From the NCBI GenBank assembly GCA_017557885.1, contig JAFYXV010000003.1, forward strand, positions 258,902-322,901: 64,000 nucleotides of DNA, read 5' to 3'. Position numbers and translations under genes: made by a program. Positions 24,828 through 33,283 of this stretch are shown here, piece by piece. Position 1 is the stretch's first letter. Every line of letters begins with the position of its first letter. The stretch comes from a bacterium (lineage in GTDB: Bacteria; Auribacterota; UBA3054). The notes beneath the pieces are model-generated. The model did not search any database, had not been told where the DNA came from, and worked only from the letters and a program-made list of their open reading frames with translations.

Positions 24828-25949
24828 TTATTTCTCTTTAAGCAAATTGTCCACTATTTTGCGCATCTCGTCCTCCTGATCCTCCATGGATCTGACCATC
24901 TTGAACTGGACTCTGGCGCGGTCAAGGTTGTGGTTTTCCCTTTCCGTCTGGAAATAGACGTCGCCGTTCAGGTGGTCCGCCAGGAAGCGGAGGCCTATCT
25001 CGAAGGTGATGAGGTTGCCGCAGAAATAGAGAAGCTCCTTCTCCCTTTCGGAAAGAATGTTTTTAGCCGCGGAGACGTATCCTCTGACGAGCCCTTCGAA
25101 AAGCGAGATGTCCATATTGATCTTGTCGAGATCCCTTTCGTCCTCGTCGCCCGTTCTGGTCGTTGAGCGCACGCAGTCTCCCACATCGTAAAGGGAGGAG
25201 CCCGGCATCAGGGTGTCGTAGTCTATTACGCAGAGTCTTTTGCCGTTGGCGTCCAAAAGCACGTTGTTGATCTTAGTGTCGTTGTGCGTAACCCTTTCCG
25301 GGATGCTGCCGTCCGCGATGCCGTCCAGGACGCAGCTGATGGAGTCTTTTCTCTTGAAGCAGAAATCCATCTCCTCCTTTACGGAGGCGGCCCTGCCGGC
25401 GGCGTCGTTTTTAAAAGCCTCTTCCAGTTGCTCGAAGCGGAAGACCGTGTCGTGGAAACGGGGAATCGTTATCTCCAGGGGGCCGCCCGGGATGTCGTTC
25501 AAAAGGTACTGGAACTCGCCGAAAGCCTTGCCGGTCTCGTAGGCCTGGGTGACGGTCTCGGCGTGATCAACGGAAAAACCGCCTTTCACGTATTCCATTA
25601 CCCTCCAGAATTCGCCCTTGTCGTCGATGAAGAAGAAGCGGCCGTCGCTGGCGGAGCGGAACTGCAGCGGAACTATCCTGACCGATTTGTCTTCCCGGAC
25701 TTTTTTCTTCAGGTGCTGGCAGACGCGCCGGATGTTGTCCATGACCTTGCCCGGCTCGGTGAAGACCTTGGTGTTGAGGCGCTGAAGCACGAAATCATCG
25801 TACCGTCCGTTGATCATTCCGCGGACGTGGTACGTGCTGTTGATGTGGCCGCCCTTCAGGCGCGTGATCTCCTCGACCTTCAAGGCCGGCTCGAACTGAG
25901 TCGCCACGCTGTTCAGGCGCCACTTTAGAAATTCAGACATTAAAAACAT
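24828..25949 (-). CDS. NahK-like sugar kinase (aminoglycoside phosphotransferase fold)
   Basis: 373 residues from the ATG at 25949; an ATG three codons later (25940) is an alternative. Protein-kinase-like fold: GGHINSTYHV (about 30) is the N-lobe loop, VTHNDTKINNVLLD (about 215-230) the catalytic loop with Asp, and VIDYDTLMPGSSLYDVGD the metal-binding segment. The HNDTKxxN pattern matches N-acetylhexosamine 1-kinases, which phosphorylate GlcNAc/GalNAc at C1 for salvage to UDP-sugars; that substrate is inferred. First gene of the operon leading to galK and uppP. Its -10 box is 7 bases before the first ATG. Confidence 0.82.
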   Translation of the reverse strand: MFLMSEFLKWRLNSVATQFEPALKVEEITRLKGGHINSTYHVRGMINGRYDDFVLQRLNTKVFTEPGKVMDNIRRVCQHLKKKVREDKSVRIVPLQFRSASDGRFFFIDDKGEFWRVMEYVKGGFSVDHAETVTQAYETGKAFGEFQYLLNDIPGGPLEITIPRFHDTVFRFEQLEEAFKNDAAGRAASVKEEMDFCFKRKDSISCVLDGIADGSIPERVTHNDTKINNVLLDANGKRLCVIDYDTLMPGSSLYDVGDCVRSTTRTGDEDERDLDKINMDISLFEGLVRGYVSAAKNILSEREKELLYFCGNLITFEIGLRFLADHLNGDVYFQTERENHNLDRARVQFKMVRSMEDQEDEMRKIVDNLLKEK

Positions 25950-25956
25950 ATTGTTT

Positions 25957-25985
25957 ATTTTAGCATAAAGGGGCCCCGTATGCAA
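25957..25985 (-). promoter_or_regulatory. promoter of the kinase operon
   Basis: Reverse strand TTGCAT (25980-25985), 17 bases, extended -10 TGC-TAAAAT (TAAAAT at 25957-25962). Transcription should begin at about the ATG at 25949. Confidence 0.6.
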
Positions 25986-26033
25986 AGGAAAATCCCCGGC
26001 TCCCGGAAGGGCGGAGAAGAGCCTTCCCGCAAT

Positions 26034-26062
26034 TTGACTTAAAAAGCCTCTAAGAGTATAAT
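26034..26062 (+). promoter_or_regulatory. promoter of leuC
   Basis: TTGACT (26034-26039), 17 bases, TATAAT (26057-26062). The leader of about 30 bases lacks a Shine-Dalgarno sequence. Confidence 0.8.
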
Positions 26063-26098
26063 ACCCAATACTTGTAACTAAAAAAATCCTAATTTTTC

Positions 26099-27397
26099 AT
26101 GGCTCAGACCATTACAGAAAAAATCATCGCCAAACATGCCGGGAAAGACGCCGTCATCCCCGGCGAGACCGTTTGGGTCAGCGTCGACCTCGTGATGACT
26201 CACGACGTCTGCGGACCGCCTTCCTTCGCCATCATGGAAAGGGAGTTCGGCAGCGACGCCCCGGTCTTCGACAAGGAAAAAGTCATCCTTATCCCCGACC
26301 ACTTCATTTTCACAAAAGATCCCGCTTCCATAAGGAACGTGGACCTGCTCAGGGGATATGCCAAAAGGAAAGGCGTCAAATACTTCTACGATCCCGCCAA
26401 CGAGACCTACCGCGGCGTCTGCCACGTCGGCCTTCCCCAGGCCGGCCACTGCCGTCCCGGCGAACTGGCCATCGGCACCGACTCCCACACCTGCACCTAC
26501 GGAGCCTTCGGCGAGTTCTCTACCGGCGTCGGCAACACTGACGCGGGCTTCGTATTGGGGACCGGCAAATTCCTTCTGAAGGTTCCCAGATCCCTTTTGT
26601 TCCTCTTCGAGGGCAAGCTCCCGAAGGGCGTCATGGGAAAAGACATCATATTGACTTCCATCGGCAGGATCGGCAGCGACGGCGCCACCTACTGCTCGAT
26701 GGAATTCCGCGGCTCGACCATCAGCGACCTTTGCATGGACGAGCGCATGACCATCTGCAACATGGCGGTGGAAGCCGGCGCCAAGAACGGCATCATCGCT
26801 CCGGATGAAAAGACCAGGGAATACCTGAAAGGAAGGACCGATGTCCCCTATACGGAATATCAGTCCGATCCGGACGCCAATTACGCCGCGAAATATGAAT
26901 TCAAGGCCGAGGAGCTTGTTCCCGTCGTGGCCAAGCCCTATTCTCCCGGCAACGTCTGCCCGGTGAAAGAGGTGGCCGGCACCAAACTCACCCAGGCCTA
27001 CATCGGCTCCTGCACCGGCGGCAAGACCGCCGATTTCAAAGCCGCCGCGGAAGTTTTGAAAGGACGCAAAGTCAAAATTAGGACTATCATCACTCCCGCC
27101 ACCAAGGAAGTCGCCGCTTCCCTGGATACGGAAAAGATAGACGGCCAGTCTTTGCGCGAGATCTTCGAATCCGCCGGCTGCGATCCCATCCAGCCGCCAA
27201 GCTGCGGCGCCTGCATGGGTGGCCCCATGGACACCTACGGCCGCACCATGGCTGACGAGGTGGTGGTCTCCACCACCAACCGCAATTTCCCCGGCCGCAT
27301 GGGCTCCATGCAGAGCCAGGTCTATCTTGCTTCGCCCTACACCGCCGCGGCTTCCGCGCTTTTCGGCGTCCTCACCGACCCCAGGGAGGTCTTATGA
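26099..27397 (+). CDS. leuC: 3-isopropylmalate dehydratase large subunit (aconitase family)
   Basis: 432 residues. Isomerises 2- to 3-isopropylmalate in leucine synthesis, using a [4Fe-4S] cluster. AIGTDSHTCTYGAFG holds the first Cys ligand; GSCTGGKTADF and CGACMGGP hold the other two. Length and the small partner encoded separately fit the archaeal-type LeuC/homoaconitase branch, so a related hydro-lyase substrate (homoaconitate, citramalate route) cannot be excluded; no leuA or leuB is nearby. leuD overlaps by 4 bases (ATGA), showing translational coupling. Confidence 0.9.
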   Translation: MAQTITEKIIAKHAGKDAVIPGETVWVSVDLVMTHDVCGPPSFAIMEREFGSDAPVFDKEKVILIPDHFIFTKDPASIRNVDLLRGYAKRKGVKYFYDPANETYRGVCHVGLPQAGHCRPGELAIGTDSHTCTYGAFGEFSTGVGNTDAGFVLGTGKFLLKVPRSLLFLFEGKLPKGVMGKDIILTSIGRIGSDGATYCSMEFRGSTISDLCMDERMTICNMAVEAGAKNGIIAPDEKTREYLKGRTDVPYTEYQSDPDANYAAKYEFKAEELVPVVAKPYSPGNVCPVKEVAGTKLTQAYIGSCTGGKTADFKAAAEVLKGRKVKIRTIITPATKEVAASLDTEKIDGQSLREIFESAGCDPIQPPSCGACMGGPMDTYGRTMADEVVVSTTNRNFPGRMGSMQSQVYLASPYTAAASALFGVLTDPREVL

Positions 27398-27945
27398 GAG
27401 AGGAGAAAATTTTGAAAGGCAAAGCCTACGTTCTGGACGATAAGATCGACACCGACCAGATCCTGCCGGCCTGCTACCTGACCTTGGTCCCGACCATTCC
27501 GGAAGAACGCGTCGCCCTGGGCAGCCACGCCCTCTCGGGACTTCCCGAACGCTATCCCCGCTTCATAAAGGAAGGCGAAAACGAAACGGAGTTCACCTTC
27601 GTCGTCGCCGGCCGCGATTTCGGCTGCGGCTCCTCCAGGGAGCACGCCCCGGTGGCTCTTTCCGCCGCGGGAGTGAAAGCCGTCATCGCGGAATCCTACG
27701 CCAGGATCTTTTTCAGAAACTGCATCATGACGGGATCCCTCTTTCCCCTGGAAACGCCCGTAAAACTCAACGAACGCATAAAGAACGGCGACGAGCTGAC
27801 GCTTGACCTTGAAGAAAACACCCTGACTCTTCCCGGAGGGGAGAAGATCCAGCTGACGCCCCTGGGCGCCGCAGGCGAAGTCATAGAAGCCGGCGGGATC
27901 TTCGAGTTCGCCAGGAAAAGCGGCATGATATCCAAAAAAGCTTAA
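27394..27945 (+). CDS. leuD: 3-isopropylmalate dehydratase small subunit
   Basis: 183 residues. Swivelling-domain partner of the preceding subunit. DDKIDTDQILPACYL near the N-terminus and GRDFGCGSSREHAP (about 72-85) are the substrate-recognition signatures; FRNCIMTGSLF follows. The start ATG lies inside the leuC stop region (4-base overlap). The PpiD-like gene starts 32 bases further on the same strand, so one transcript is likely. Confidence 0.92.
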   Translation: MREEKILKGKAYVLDDKIDTDQILPACYLTLVPTIPEERVALGSHALSGLPERYPRFIKEGENETEFTFVVAGRDFGCGSSREHAPVALSAAGVKAVIAESYARIFFRNCIMTGSLFPLETPVKLNERIKNGDELTLDLEENTLTLPGGEKIQLTPLGAAGEVIEAGGIFEFARKSGMISKKA

Positions 27946-27977
27946 TTTTAAATCAATCATAAATTATCGGAGAAAAC

Positions 27978-29600
27978 ATGTTATACCTGTTCCGTAAATC
28001 CCAAAGATGGCTCCTGTGGCTCCTGCTCATAGTGGTGGTCGTCACCTTTGTTTTCTGGGGAACCAAGATGCCGAACATCTTGGGCTCCGTTTCGCCTACC
28101 TCCAAGGTCTCCTCTTACCAGGGCCAGAAGATAACCCTGGAAGACGTCCAGCGCGCCAAGGGCGCCGCCCGCGTCCAGCTGGCCATGTACGGAGTCCCGC
28201 TGTCCGAAATGAACGACGGATTCCTGACGACCCAGGGGGTCCACCACATCGTCAACTATCGCAAAGCTGAGAAAGCCGGCGTCACTGTGGACAATTCCAT
28301 GCTCCAGAGCGTCATCCGCAACTTCATCTCCCCCGGCACCTCCCAGGAAGCTTACCAGCGCTACGTGGCCTCCAAATTCGGCATTTCCAACCCCAGGGAA
28401 TTTGAAGAGGATCTTCGTCAGCTCATGGCGATCTCCATCTACGAAAACGATTCTCAAAACGTCTTCTTCGAACCGAAGAACGAAAAAGACCTTGATTACG
28501 AGACCTTCAACGTGAAAGCGGACGTCAAATACATCAACTTCATGTTCACGAAACACGTTGAAGAAGCCTCGAAAGCCTCGACCACAAACGACTTTCAGGA
28601 ACTCTACGACAAGGATCCCCAAGCTTTCGCCCAGCCGGACAAATACCGCTTCCTGGTGGCCAATTTCAAAGCCGATACCAACAAGGTCCAGTATGTCGAA
28701 CAGGATCTTCAGGATTACTTCGACCTCTATCAGGGCGACTTCACCAAGACCAACGAATTCGGCGAGACCATAGACATGGAATTCGCGGAAGCCCGCCCCC
28801 AGGTCCTGGCCGCTTTCCTTCAGGAAAGAGCCAACGAAGACGTCCAGGAAAAAGCCCTGAATTTCAAGGACTCCATAACCACCAAGGAAGAAGAGACTTC
28901 GGAAGAGCTTGAAAACAATTTCAAAGAAGCCGCCAAAGCCGCCGGCGTCCCGGTTCAGGATTCCTTCACTCAAGCCGTGGGCCAGGTTCCCCCTATGATC
29001 TCCAACGGCCAGGCCATCGCCAAAGCGATCCAGGACGAGCCCGTGGGCACGCTGGATGTTTACGAAGCTTCCGACAGTTTCTATCAGGTCTATATTGTCG
29101 TGTCCCGCAGCGAAGCCTTCGAACCCACCTTTGAGGAAGCCTTCAACGACGTGAAGAACACCTGCGTGCAGCTCAAAGCCTACGAGATGTCCAAGGAAGA
29201 AGCCCAGGGCTTTTTGGAAAAAGTCAAAGCCGATCCCAAAAACTTCGAGGGCATCGCCACCAACGCCAAGTATTACGTCGCGAAGACCACCCAGCCCATC
29301 ATTCCTTCCCAGACCATAATCAGGGACATCCCTCTGGCGGAATCCAGCCAGCTCTTCCGCTATCCCGCCGAAACTCCCAGGCTGCTCCTTGGCAAGAACA
29401 ACGTTTACGTCGCCATGGTCAGCGAATTCGTCGAAGCCGACGCATCCTTCGACGAAGGCAAGATCTCCGACAGGATCGCCCAGCAGAAATCCTCCGTGGA
29501 AAAGGAACTGTACTTCAAGAGCACGGACGAGGAAGTCTCCAAGATCCTCGCCGAACTTCAGGGCAACATAGTTAAGATCTCCGAAAAAGAGCGCCGGTAG
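27978..29600 (+). CDS. PpiD/SurA-type membrane-anchored periplasmic foldase
   Basis: 540 residues. A single membrane helix at about 12-33 anchors the protein with its bulk in the periplasm. Residues about 45-200 match the SurA/PpiD N-terminal chaperone module (KVSSYQGQKITLEDVQRAKG, then helices and NPREFEEDLRQ). The middle (about 200-420) may contain a degenerate parvulin-like region, but no clear parvulin active-site signature is readable, so chaperone rather than isomerase activity is the safer call. Acidic and Gln-rich. It lies between leuD and serine dehydratase, 7 bases before the latter. Confidence 0.75.
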   Translation: MLYLFRKSQRWLLWLLLIVVVVTFVFWGTKMPNILGSVSPTSKVSSYQGQKITLEDVQRAKGAARVQLAMYGVPLSEMNDGFLTTQGVHHIVNYRKAEKAGVTVDNSMLQSVIRNFISPGTSQEAYQRYVASKFGISNPREFEEDLRQLMAISIYENDSQNVFFEPKNEKDLDYETFNVKADVKYINFMFTKHVEEASKASTTNDFQELYDKDPQAFAQPDKYRFLVANFKADTNKVQYVEQDLQDYFDLYQGDFTKTNEFGETIDMEFAEARPQVLAAFLQERANEDVQEKALNFKDSITTKEEETSEELENNFKEAAKAAGVPVQDSFTQAVGQVPPMISNGQAIAKAIQDEPVGTLDVYEASDSFYQVYIVVSRSEAFEPTFEEAFNDVKNTCVQLKAYEMSKEEAQGFLEKVKADPKNFEGIATNAKYYVAKTTQPIIPSQTIIRDIPLAESSQLFRYPAETPRLLLGKNNVYVAMVSEFVEADASFDEGKISDRIAQQKSSVEKELYFKSTDEEVSKILAELQGNIVKISEKERR

Positions 29601-29607
29601 GCGTTTT

Positions 29608-30837
29608 ATGAACTCCATACGCGTTCTCTATAAAAAAGGCTGCGGCCCCTCCAGTTCCCACAGCATGGGACCGAAAAGGGCCGCAGCCCTTTTTCGTTCC
29701 TCGCTTCCGGACAACGTCAAAAAAATCAGCGTGGAGCTTTTGGGCAGCCTCGCCCTCACCGGCAAAGGGCATCTCACAGACCGGGCCGTTCTGGAGGGAC
29801 TCAATTTCCCCAATACCGAGATCAAGTGGCGCGGGGAAACCTTCCTACCCCACCATCCCAACGCCCTGATCTTCCGCGCTTATGGCGAAAACGGCGAAGA
29901 GATAGTTCCGCCCAAAACCTTCTACAGTGTGGGCGGGGGCGATCTTGAGGACGAGAACGAGAATTTTCTTCCGAGCGTCTCCTATAACGGCTATCCCCAC
30001 GACTCCATCACGGAAGTTACGGAATTCTGCCGCAAATACAATCTCGCCTACTACGAATACGTCGCCCATTTTGAAAACGACGCAGCCGGGCTGGAAGATT
30101 TCCTAAGGGACGTTTGGCGAACCATGAAAAACTGCGTGGAGGAAGGCCTCACCAGGGACGATCCCCTGCCCGGCGACCTGAAGCTGGCCAGAAGAGCCCC
30201 GAAGCTCAGGGCCAAAGCCAACGAGCGGATCGGCATCGTGCGGGACATGAACCTTGTCTCCGCCTACGCCCAGGCCGCCAGCGAACAGAACGCCTCCGGC
30301 TGCGACATCATCACCGCACCCACCTGCGGCTCCTGCGGCGTGCTTCCCGGCGTGCTGTATTACTTCCACCGCCATTACAACATCCCCGAGGAAAACATCC
30401 TCAGGGCCATCATGACCGCCGGACTCTTCGGCTGCTCCGTGGTCGCCAGGGCCTCCATAAGCGGATCCCAGGTCGGCTGCCAGGGTGAAGTCGGCACCGC
30501 CATCTCCATGGCCGCTGCCGCCACCGCGCAACTCTGGGGCGGCTCCATGAGCCAGATCGAATATGCCGCCGAAATAGGCATGGAGCACACCCTGGGCCTT
30601 ACCTGCGACCCGGTCTTCGGCCTTGTCCAGGTCCCCTGCATCGAAAGGAACGCCCTGGGCGCCGTGAGAGCCCTCTCCGCCGCTTCCTACAGCCTCGCCA
30701 CCGACGGCATGCACCTGGTCAGGTTCGACGACGTCATCGACGTAATGTACGCCACCGGCATCGACATGCAGGCCAAATACCGCGAGACCGCCCAGGGCGG
30801 CCTGGCGAAGATCATGCGCGAGCGCTTCAAAAAATAA
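29608..30837 (+). CDS. sdaA: L-serine dehydratase, iron-sulfur type, single chain
   Basis: 409 residues. Converts L-serine to pyruvate and ammonia with a [4Fe-4S] cluster. The beta-type part is N-terminal (KKGCGPSSSHSMGPKRAA, GHLTDRAVLEGL) and the alpha-type part C-terminal (ITAPTCGSCGVLPGVL, GSQVGCQGEVGTA, LTCDPVFGLVQVPCIERN), with the Cys that ligate the cluster. It is shorter than the roughly 450-residue enterobacterial SdaA but carries both halves. Fits an anaerobe making pyruvate and then acetate with pta. Its ATG lies 7 bases after the foldase stop. Confidence 0.93.
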   Translation: MNSIRVLYKKGCGPSSSHSMGPKRAAALFRSSLPDNVKKISVELLGSLALTGKGHLTDRAVLEGLNFPNTEIKWRGETFLPHHPNALIFRAYGENGEEIVPPKTFYSVGGGDLEDENENFLPSVSYNGYPHDSITEVTEFCRKYNLAYYEYVAHFENDAAGLEDFLRDVWRTMKNCVEEGLTRDDPLPGDLKLARRAPKLRAKANERIGIVRDMNLVSAYAQAASEQNASGCDIITAPTCGSCGVLPGVLYYFHRHYNIPEENILRAIMTAGLFGCSVVARASISGSQVGCQGEVGTAISMAAAATAQLWGGSMSQIEYAAEIGMEHTLGLTCDPVFGLVQVPCIERNALGAVRALSAASYSLATDGMHLVRFDDVIDVMYATGIDMQAKYRETAQGGLAKIMRERFKK

Positions 30838-30881
30838 CTGCTTCATTACGCCTGAGGAAAGGATCTTTTGCCAGACCTTGT

Positions 30882-30892
30882 TTTGGTATAAT
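30882..30892 (+). promoter_or_regulatory. extended -10 box of the amidase gene
   Basis: TGG-TATAAT (TATAAT at 30887-30892) lies 11 bases before the ATG at 30904, predicting a leader of about 5 bases. No convincing -35 box at the right distance. Confidence 0.5.
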
Positions 30893-30903
30893 TTAGATTG
30901 ATT

Positions 30904-31974
30904 ATGCGTAAGGTCTGGTTTGTTATTTTTTGTCTTTTTGCTTTTGTTTTCGCTTCAAACTCCGCGGCTTCCCTCCGCGCCTTTGAAGCGGGCGGACGCT
31001 CTTTCAAACTGGAGACCACCGCCATCGGTTCCGCGGAATTCGTCTCGCTCTTCGACCTTAGCAAAGCAATCGGCGGGACTCTCACCTGCGACGAATGGAC
31101 GCGCTGCCTGGAAATGCGGGCCTCGGGAAAGTCCTTCCGCTTCATGCCTTCAAGCAGGGCCGTTCTCATAGACAACGACGACTGCTTGTACCTGCCGAAC
31201 GCCGTGACTGAAATAAAAGGCGACGCCCTGGTCTCCACCGCCTTCATAACTTCCATCCTGCCGGACTATCTGAAATCCTCCGGCGGCGCAAAATCCGGCG
31301 GAACAAGCGGCAAAAAACTCGTGGTCATCGACGCCGGGCACGGCGGACACGACACCGGGGCTCAGGGCGGCGGCCGCAATGAAAAAGACATAACCCTGGA
31401 CGTGGCCAAAAGAGTGCGCGACCTTCTGACGGGCATGGGCTACAGGGTGATAATGACAAGAACCAGCGACGTCTTCCTGGAACTCCCGGACCGCTCGGAC
31501 ATAGCCAACAAGAACGGCGCCGACATCTTCGTTTCCATCCACGTCAACGACGCCGCCAACACCGCGGCCTGCGGCACGGAGACGTATTATTTGTCCAAGG
31601 TGCAGGTGGACAACGACTATCACGCCAGAAGGCTGGAAAGCTCCTCCTACGGCTACGAGCTGCGCCGGCGCTGGAAAGCGCTGACCGCAAAAATGAAAAG
31701 CGTTCTGCGCCAGCAGCACTATCAGACCACCCAGCAGAAATCGAAGCTTCTCGCGGAGAAGATCCAGCGCAGGCTGGCTTCCGCCGCCGGCGGAGACAAC
31801 CGCGGCGTAAAAGGCAAGAACCTGTCTGTCCTGCGCAACTCATACTGCCCATGCTGCCTGGTGGAGATAGGTTTCATCAGCAACTGGTCGGACAGGAAAA
31901 AATTAAATTCCAGCGCTCACAAGCAGGCGGTGGCCAACGCCATCGCCCAAGGAATAAAGGATTATCTGAAATGA
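30904..31974 (+). CDS. N-acetylmuramoyl-L-alanine amidase (Amidase_3)
   Basis: 356 residues from the ATG at 30904, chosen because it is 11 bases after the -10 box. Signal peptide to about residue 22. Residues 25-115 look like a copper-amine-oxidase-N-like substrate-binding module. The zinc amidase domain follows: DAGHGGHDTGA (His), NEKDITL (Glu), SIHVNDA (His) and VEIGFISN (catalytic Glu). It cleaves the lactyl-peptide bond of peptidoglycan in the periplasm. A basic Arg/Lys/Gln-rich helical insertion lies at about 220-270. murI overlaps its stop by ATGA. Confidence 0.93.
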   Translation: MRKVWFVIFCLFAFVFASNSAASLRAFEAGGRSFKLETTAIGSAEFVSLFDLSKAIGGTLTCDEWTRCLEMRASGKSFRFMPSSRAVLIDNDDCLYLPNAVTEIKGDALVSTAFITSILPDYLKSSGGAKSGGTSGKKLVVIDAGHGGHDTGAQGGGRNEKDITLDVAKRVRDLLTGMGYRVIMTRTSDVFLELPDRSDIANKNGADIFVSIHVNDAANTAACGTETYYLSKVQVDNDYHARRLESSSYGYELRRRWKALTAKMKSVLRQQHYQTTQQKSKLLAEKIQRRLASAAGGDNRGVKGKNLSVLRNSYCPCCLVEIGFISNWSDRKKLNSSAHKQAVANAIAQGIKDYLK

Positions 31975-32786
31975 CTCTCAACAACGAATCCGTCAACTCT
32001 CCCGTCGGGATCTTCGACTCCGGCCTGGGCGGCCTCACCGTGGTGAAGGCCGTAAGGGAACGCATGCCAAAGGAAGACGTGATCTATTACGGCGACACCG
32101 CCCACGTCCCCTACGGCTCGAAAAGCCAGGAGACCATCCTCTCCTTCACCCAGGACGCCGTGGATTTCTTCCTGAGCCACGATGTGAAATGCATCGTCAT
32201 CGCCTGCAACACCGCCACGGCGCTGGCGCTGCCGGAAATCAAAGCCACTTCTCCGGTGCCCGTCCTCGGCGTCATCGACGCGGGAGCGCGGGCGGCGATC
32301 TCCGCCTCGAAAAATTACAAGATCGGCGTCATAGGCACCCAGGCCACCATCGCCTCGGAAGCCTACACCAAAACGCTGAGAAAACTCAATCCCGCCTGCG
32401 CCATCTACGCCCATCCCTGCCCGCTTTTCGTGCCCTTGGTGGAGGAAGGCTGGCTGGACCGCCCCGCCACCAAAATGGTCATCGAGGAGTATCTGAAGCC
32501 GCTTAAGATGGCGCAGATCGACACGCTGATCCTGGGCTGCACCCACTATCCCCTTTTGGCCGGCAGCATAAGCGAATTCCTTGGACCCGACGTGAAGCTG
32601 GTGGACTCCGCCTCCTCCTGCGCGGAGGAATTGGAAGGTATTCTCAGGGAGAAAGGTCTTCTCCGTTCCGAGGGAACGGGCAGCGAAACTTTCTTCGTAA
32701 CTGACGGAGCCGCCAAATTCGCCGAGACCGGCTCCCGCTTTTTGGGCCGCAGCCTGCAGGCCATCAAATTCACCCCCTCCAAGTGA
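31971..32786 (+). CDS. murI: glutamate racemase
   Basis: 271 residues. Makes D-glutamate for peptidoglycan. Signatures: IFDSGLGGLTVV near the N-terminus, YYGDTAHVPYG, and the two catalytic Cys in ACNTATALALP (about 75) and LGCTHYPLL (about 187). The ATG overlaps the amidase TGA (ATGA), indicating translational coupling of two cell-wall genes. Confidence 0.95.
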   Translation: MTLNNESVNSPVGIFDSGLGGLTVVKAVRERMPKEDVIYYGDTAHVPYGSKSQETILSFTQDAVDFFLSHDVKCIVIACNTATALALPEIKATSPVPVLGVIDAGARAAISASKNYKIGVIGTQATIASEAYTKTLRKLNPACAIYAHPCPLFVPLVEEGWLDRPATKMVIEEYLKPLKMAQIDTLILGCTHYPLLAGSISEFLGPDVKLVDSASSCAEELEGILREKGLLRSEGTGSETFFVTDGAAKFAETGSRFLGRSLQAIKFTPSK

Positions 32787-32789
32787 CAT

Positions 32790-33200
32790 ATGGTCAACAG
32801 AACGTCCCGCAGAGGCTCTGGAAGAGCCTCCAACGCCCCTGACGGCTCAAAGTGGTATCTGAGAGCCCTGATACTGGCAAGCCGCATTCTGGCCTCGCTG
32901 GCTGTCCTTTTGATGGCTTATCTGTTTTTTGATCAACTCATACATTTTTTAAGCCACAATTTTAACGACATCATTGCGCTGACGCTTATTCCCATATTGC
33001 TTTCAGTCTGCTATGTCTTAAGTTGGAAAAGCCTCTGGTGGTCGGCCGCCGGCGCCCTGGCGGCCCTGGCCGTCTTTCTCGTTTTCATGAGGCTCGTGGA
33101 AGCGGACGCCAATCTCCCGCTGGAGATAATCGTCCTTCTCAACATCCCGACGCCTTTCCTTATCGTCAGCGCCGCCCTGGACAATTATTCAAAGGAATAG
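32790..33200 (+). CDS. small four-helix membrane protein
   Basis: 136 residues. A basic, Ser/Arg-rich cytoplasmic N-terminus (1-22) precedes four predicted membrane helices: about 24-48, 58-76, 80-100 and 107-128. No catalytic residues stand out. It begins 3 bases after murI and ends before a strong terminator, so it is the last gene of the amidase-murI unit. Function unknown. Confidence 0.75.
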   Translation: MVNRTSRRGSGRASNAPDGSKWYLRALILASRILASLAVLLMAYLFFDQLIHFLSHNFNDIIALTLIPILLSVCYVLSWKSLWWSAAGALAALAVFLVFMRLVEADANLPLEIIVLLNIPTPFLIVSAALDNYSKE

Positions 33201-33226
33201 CCCGGGACCGCTTTGGAACTTTAAAT

Positions 33227-33263
33227 AAAAAAGGCCTTCCGGATAAAACCGGAAGGCCTTTTT
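33227..33263. terminator. bidirectional terminator
   Basis: A 15-bp stem AAAAAGGCCTTCCGG with its complement around ATAAAA; T-runs on both strands. It separates the converging 26-33 kb and 33-47 kb units. Confidence 0.92.
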
Positions 33264-33283
33264 GTTTCCGCGCCTCTTTCGTG

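Noticed and set aside
25950-25985. Upstream start for the NahK-like kinase
   Set aside because: It would lie within the promoter; the extra residues have no homology to the kinase family.
25986-26033. GGAAGG...CCTTCC inverted repeat as a terminator
   Set aside because: It lies between divergent genes where no transcript ends and has no T-run.
27981-29618. 545-codon open frame on the minus strand
   Set aside because: Antisense to the PpiD-like foldase gene; low-complexity Phe/Gly/Val-rich product.
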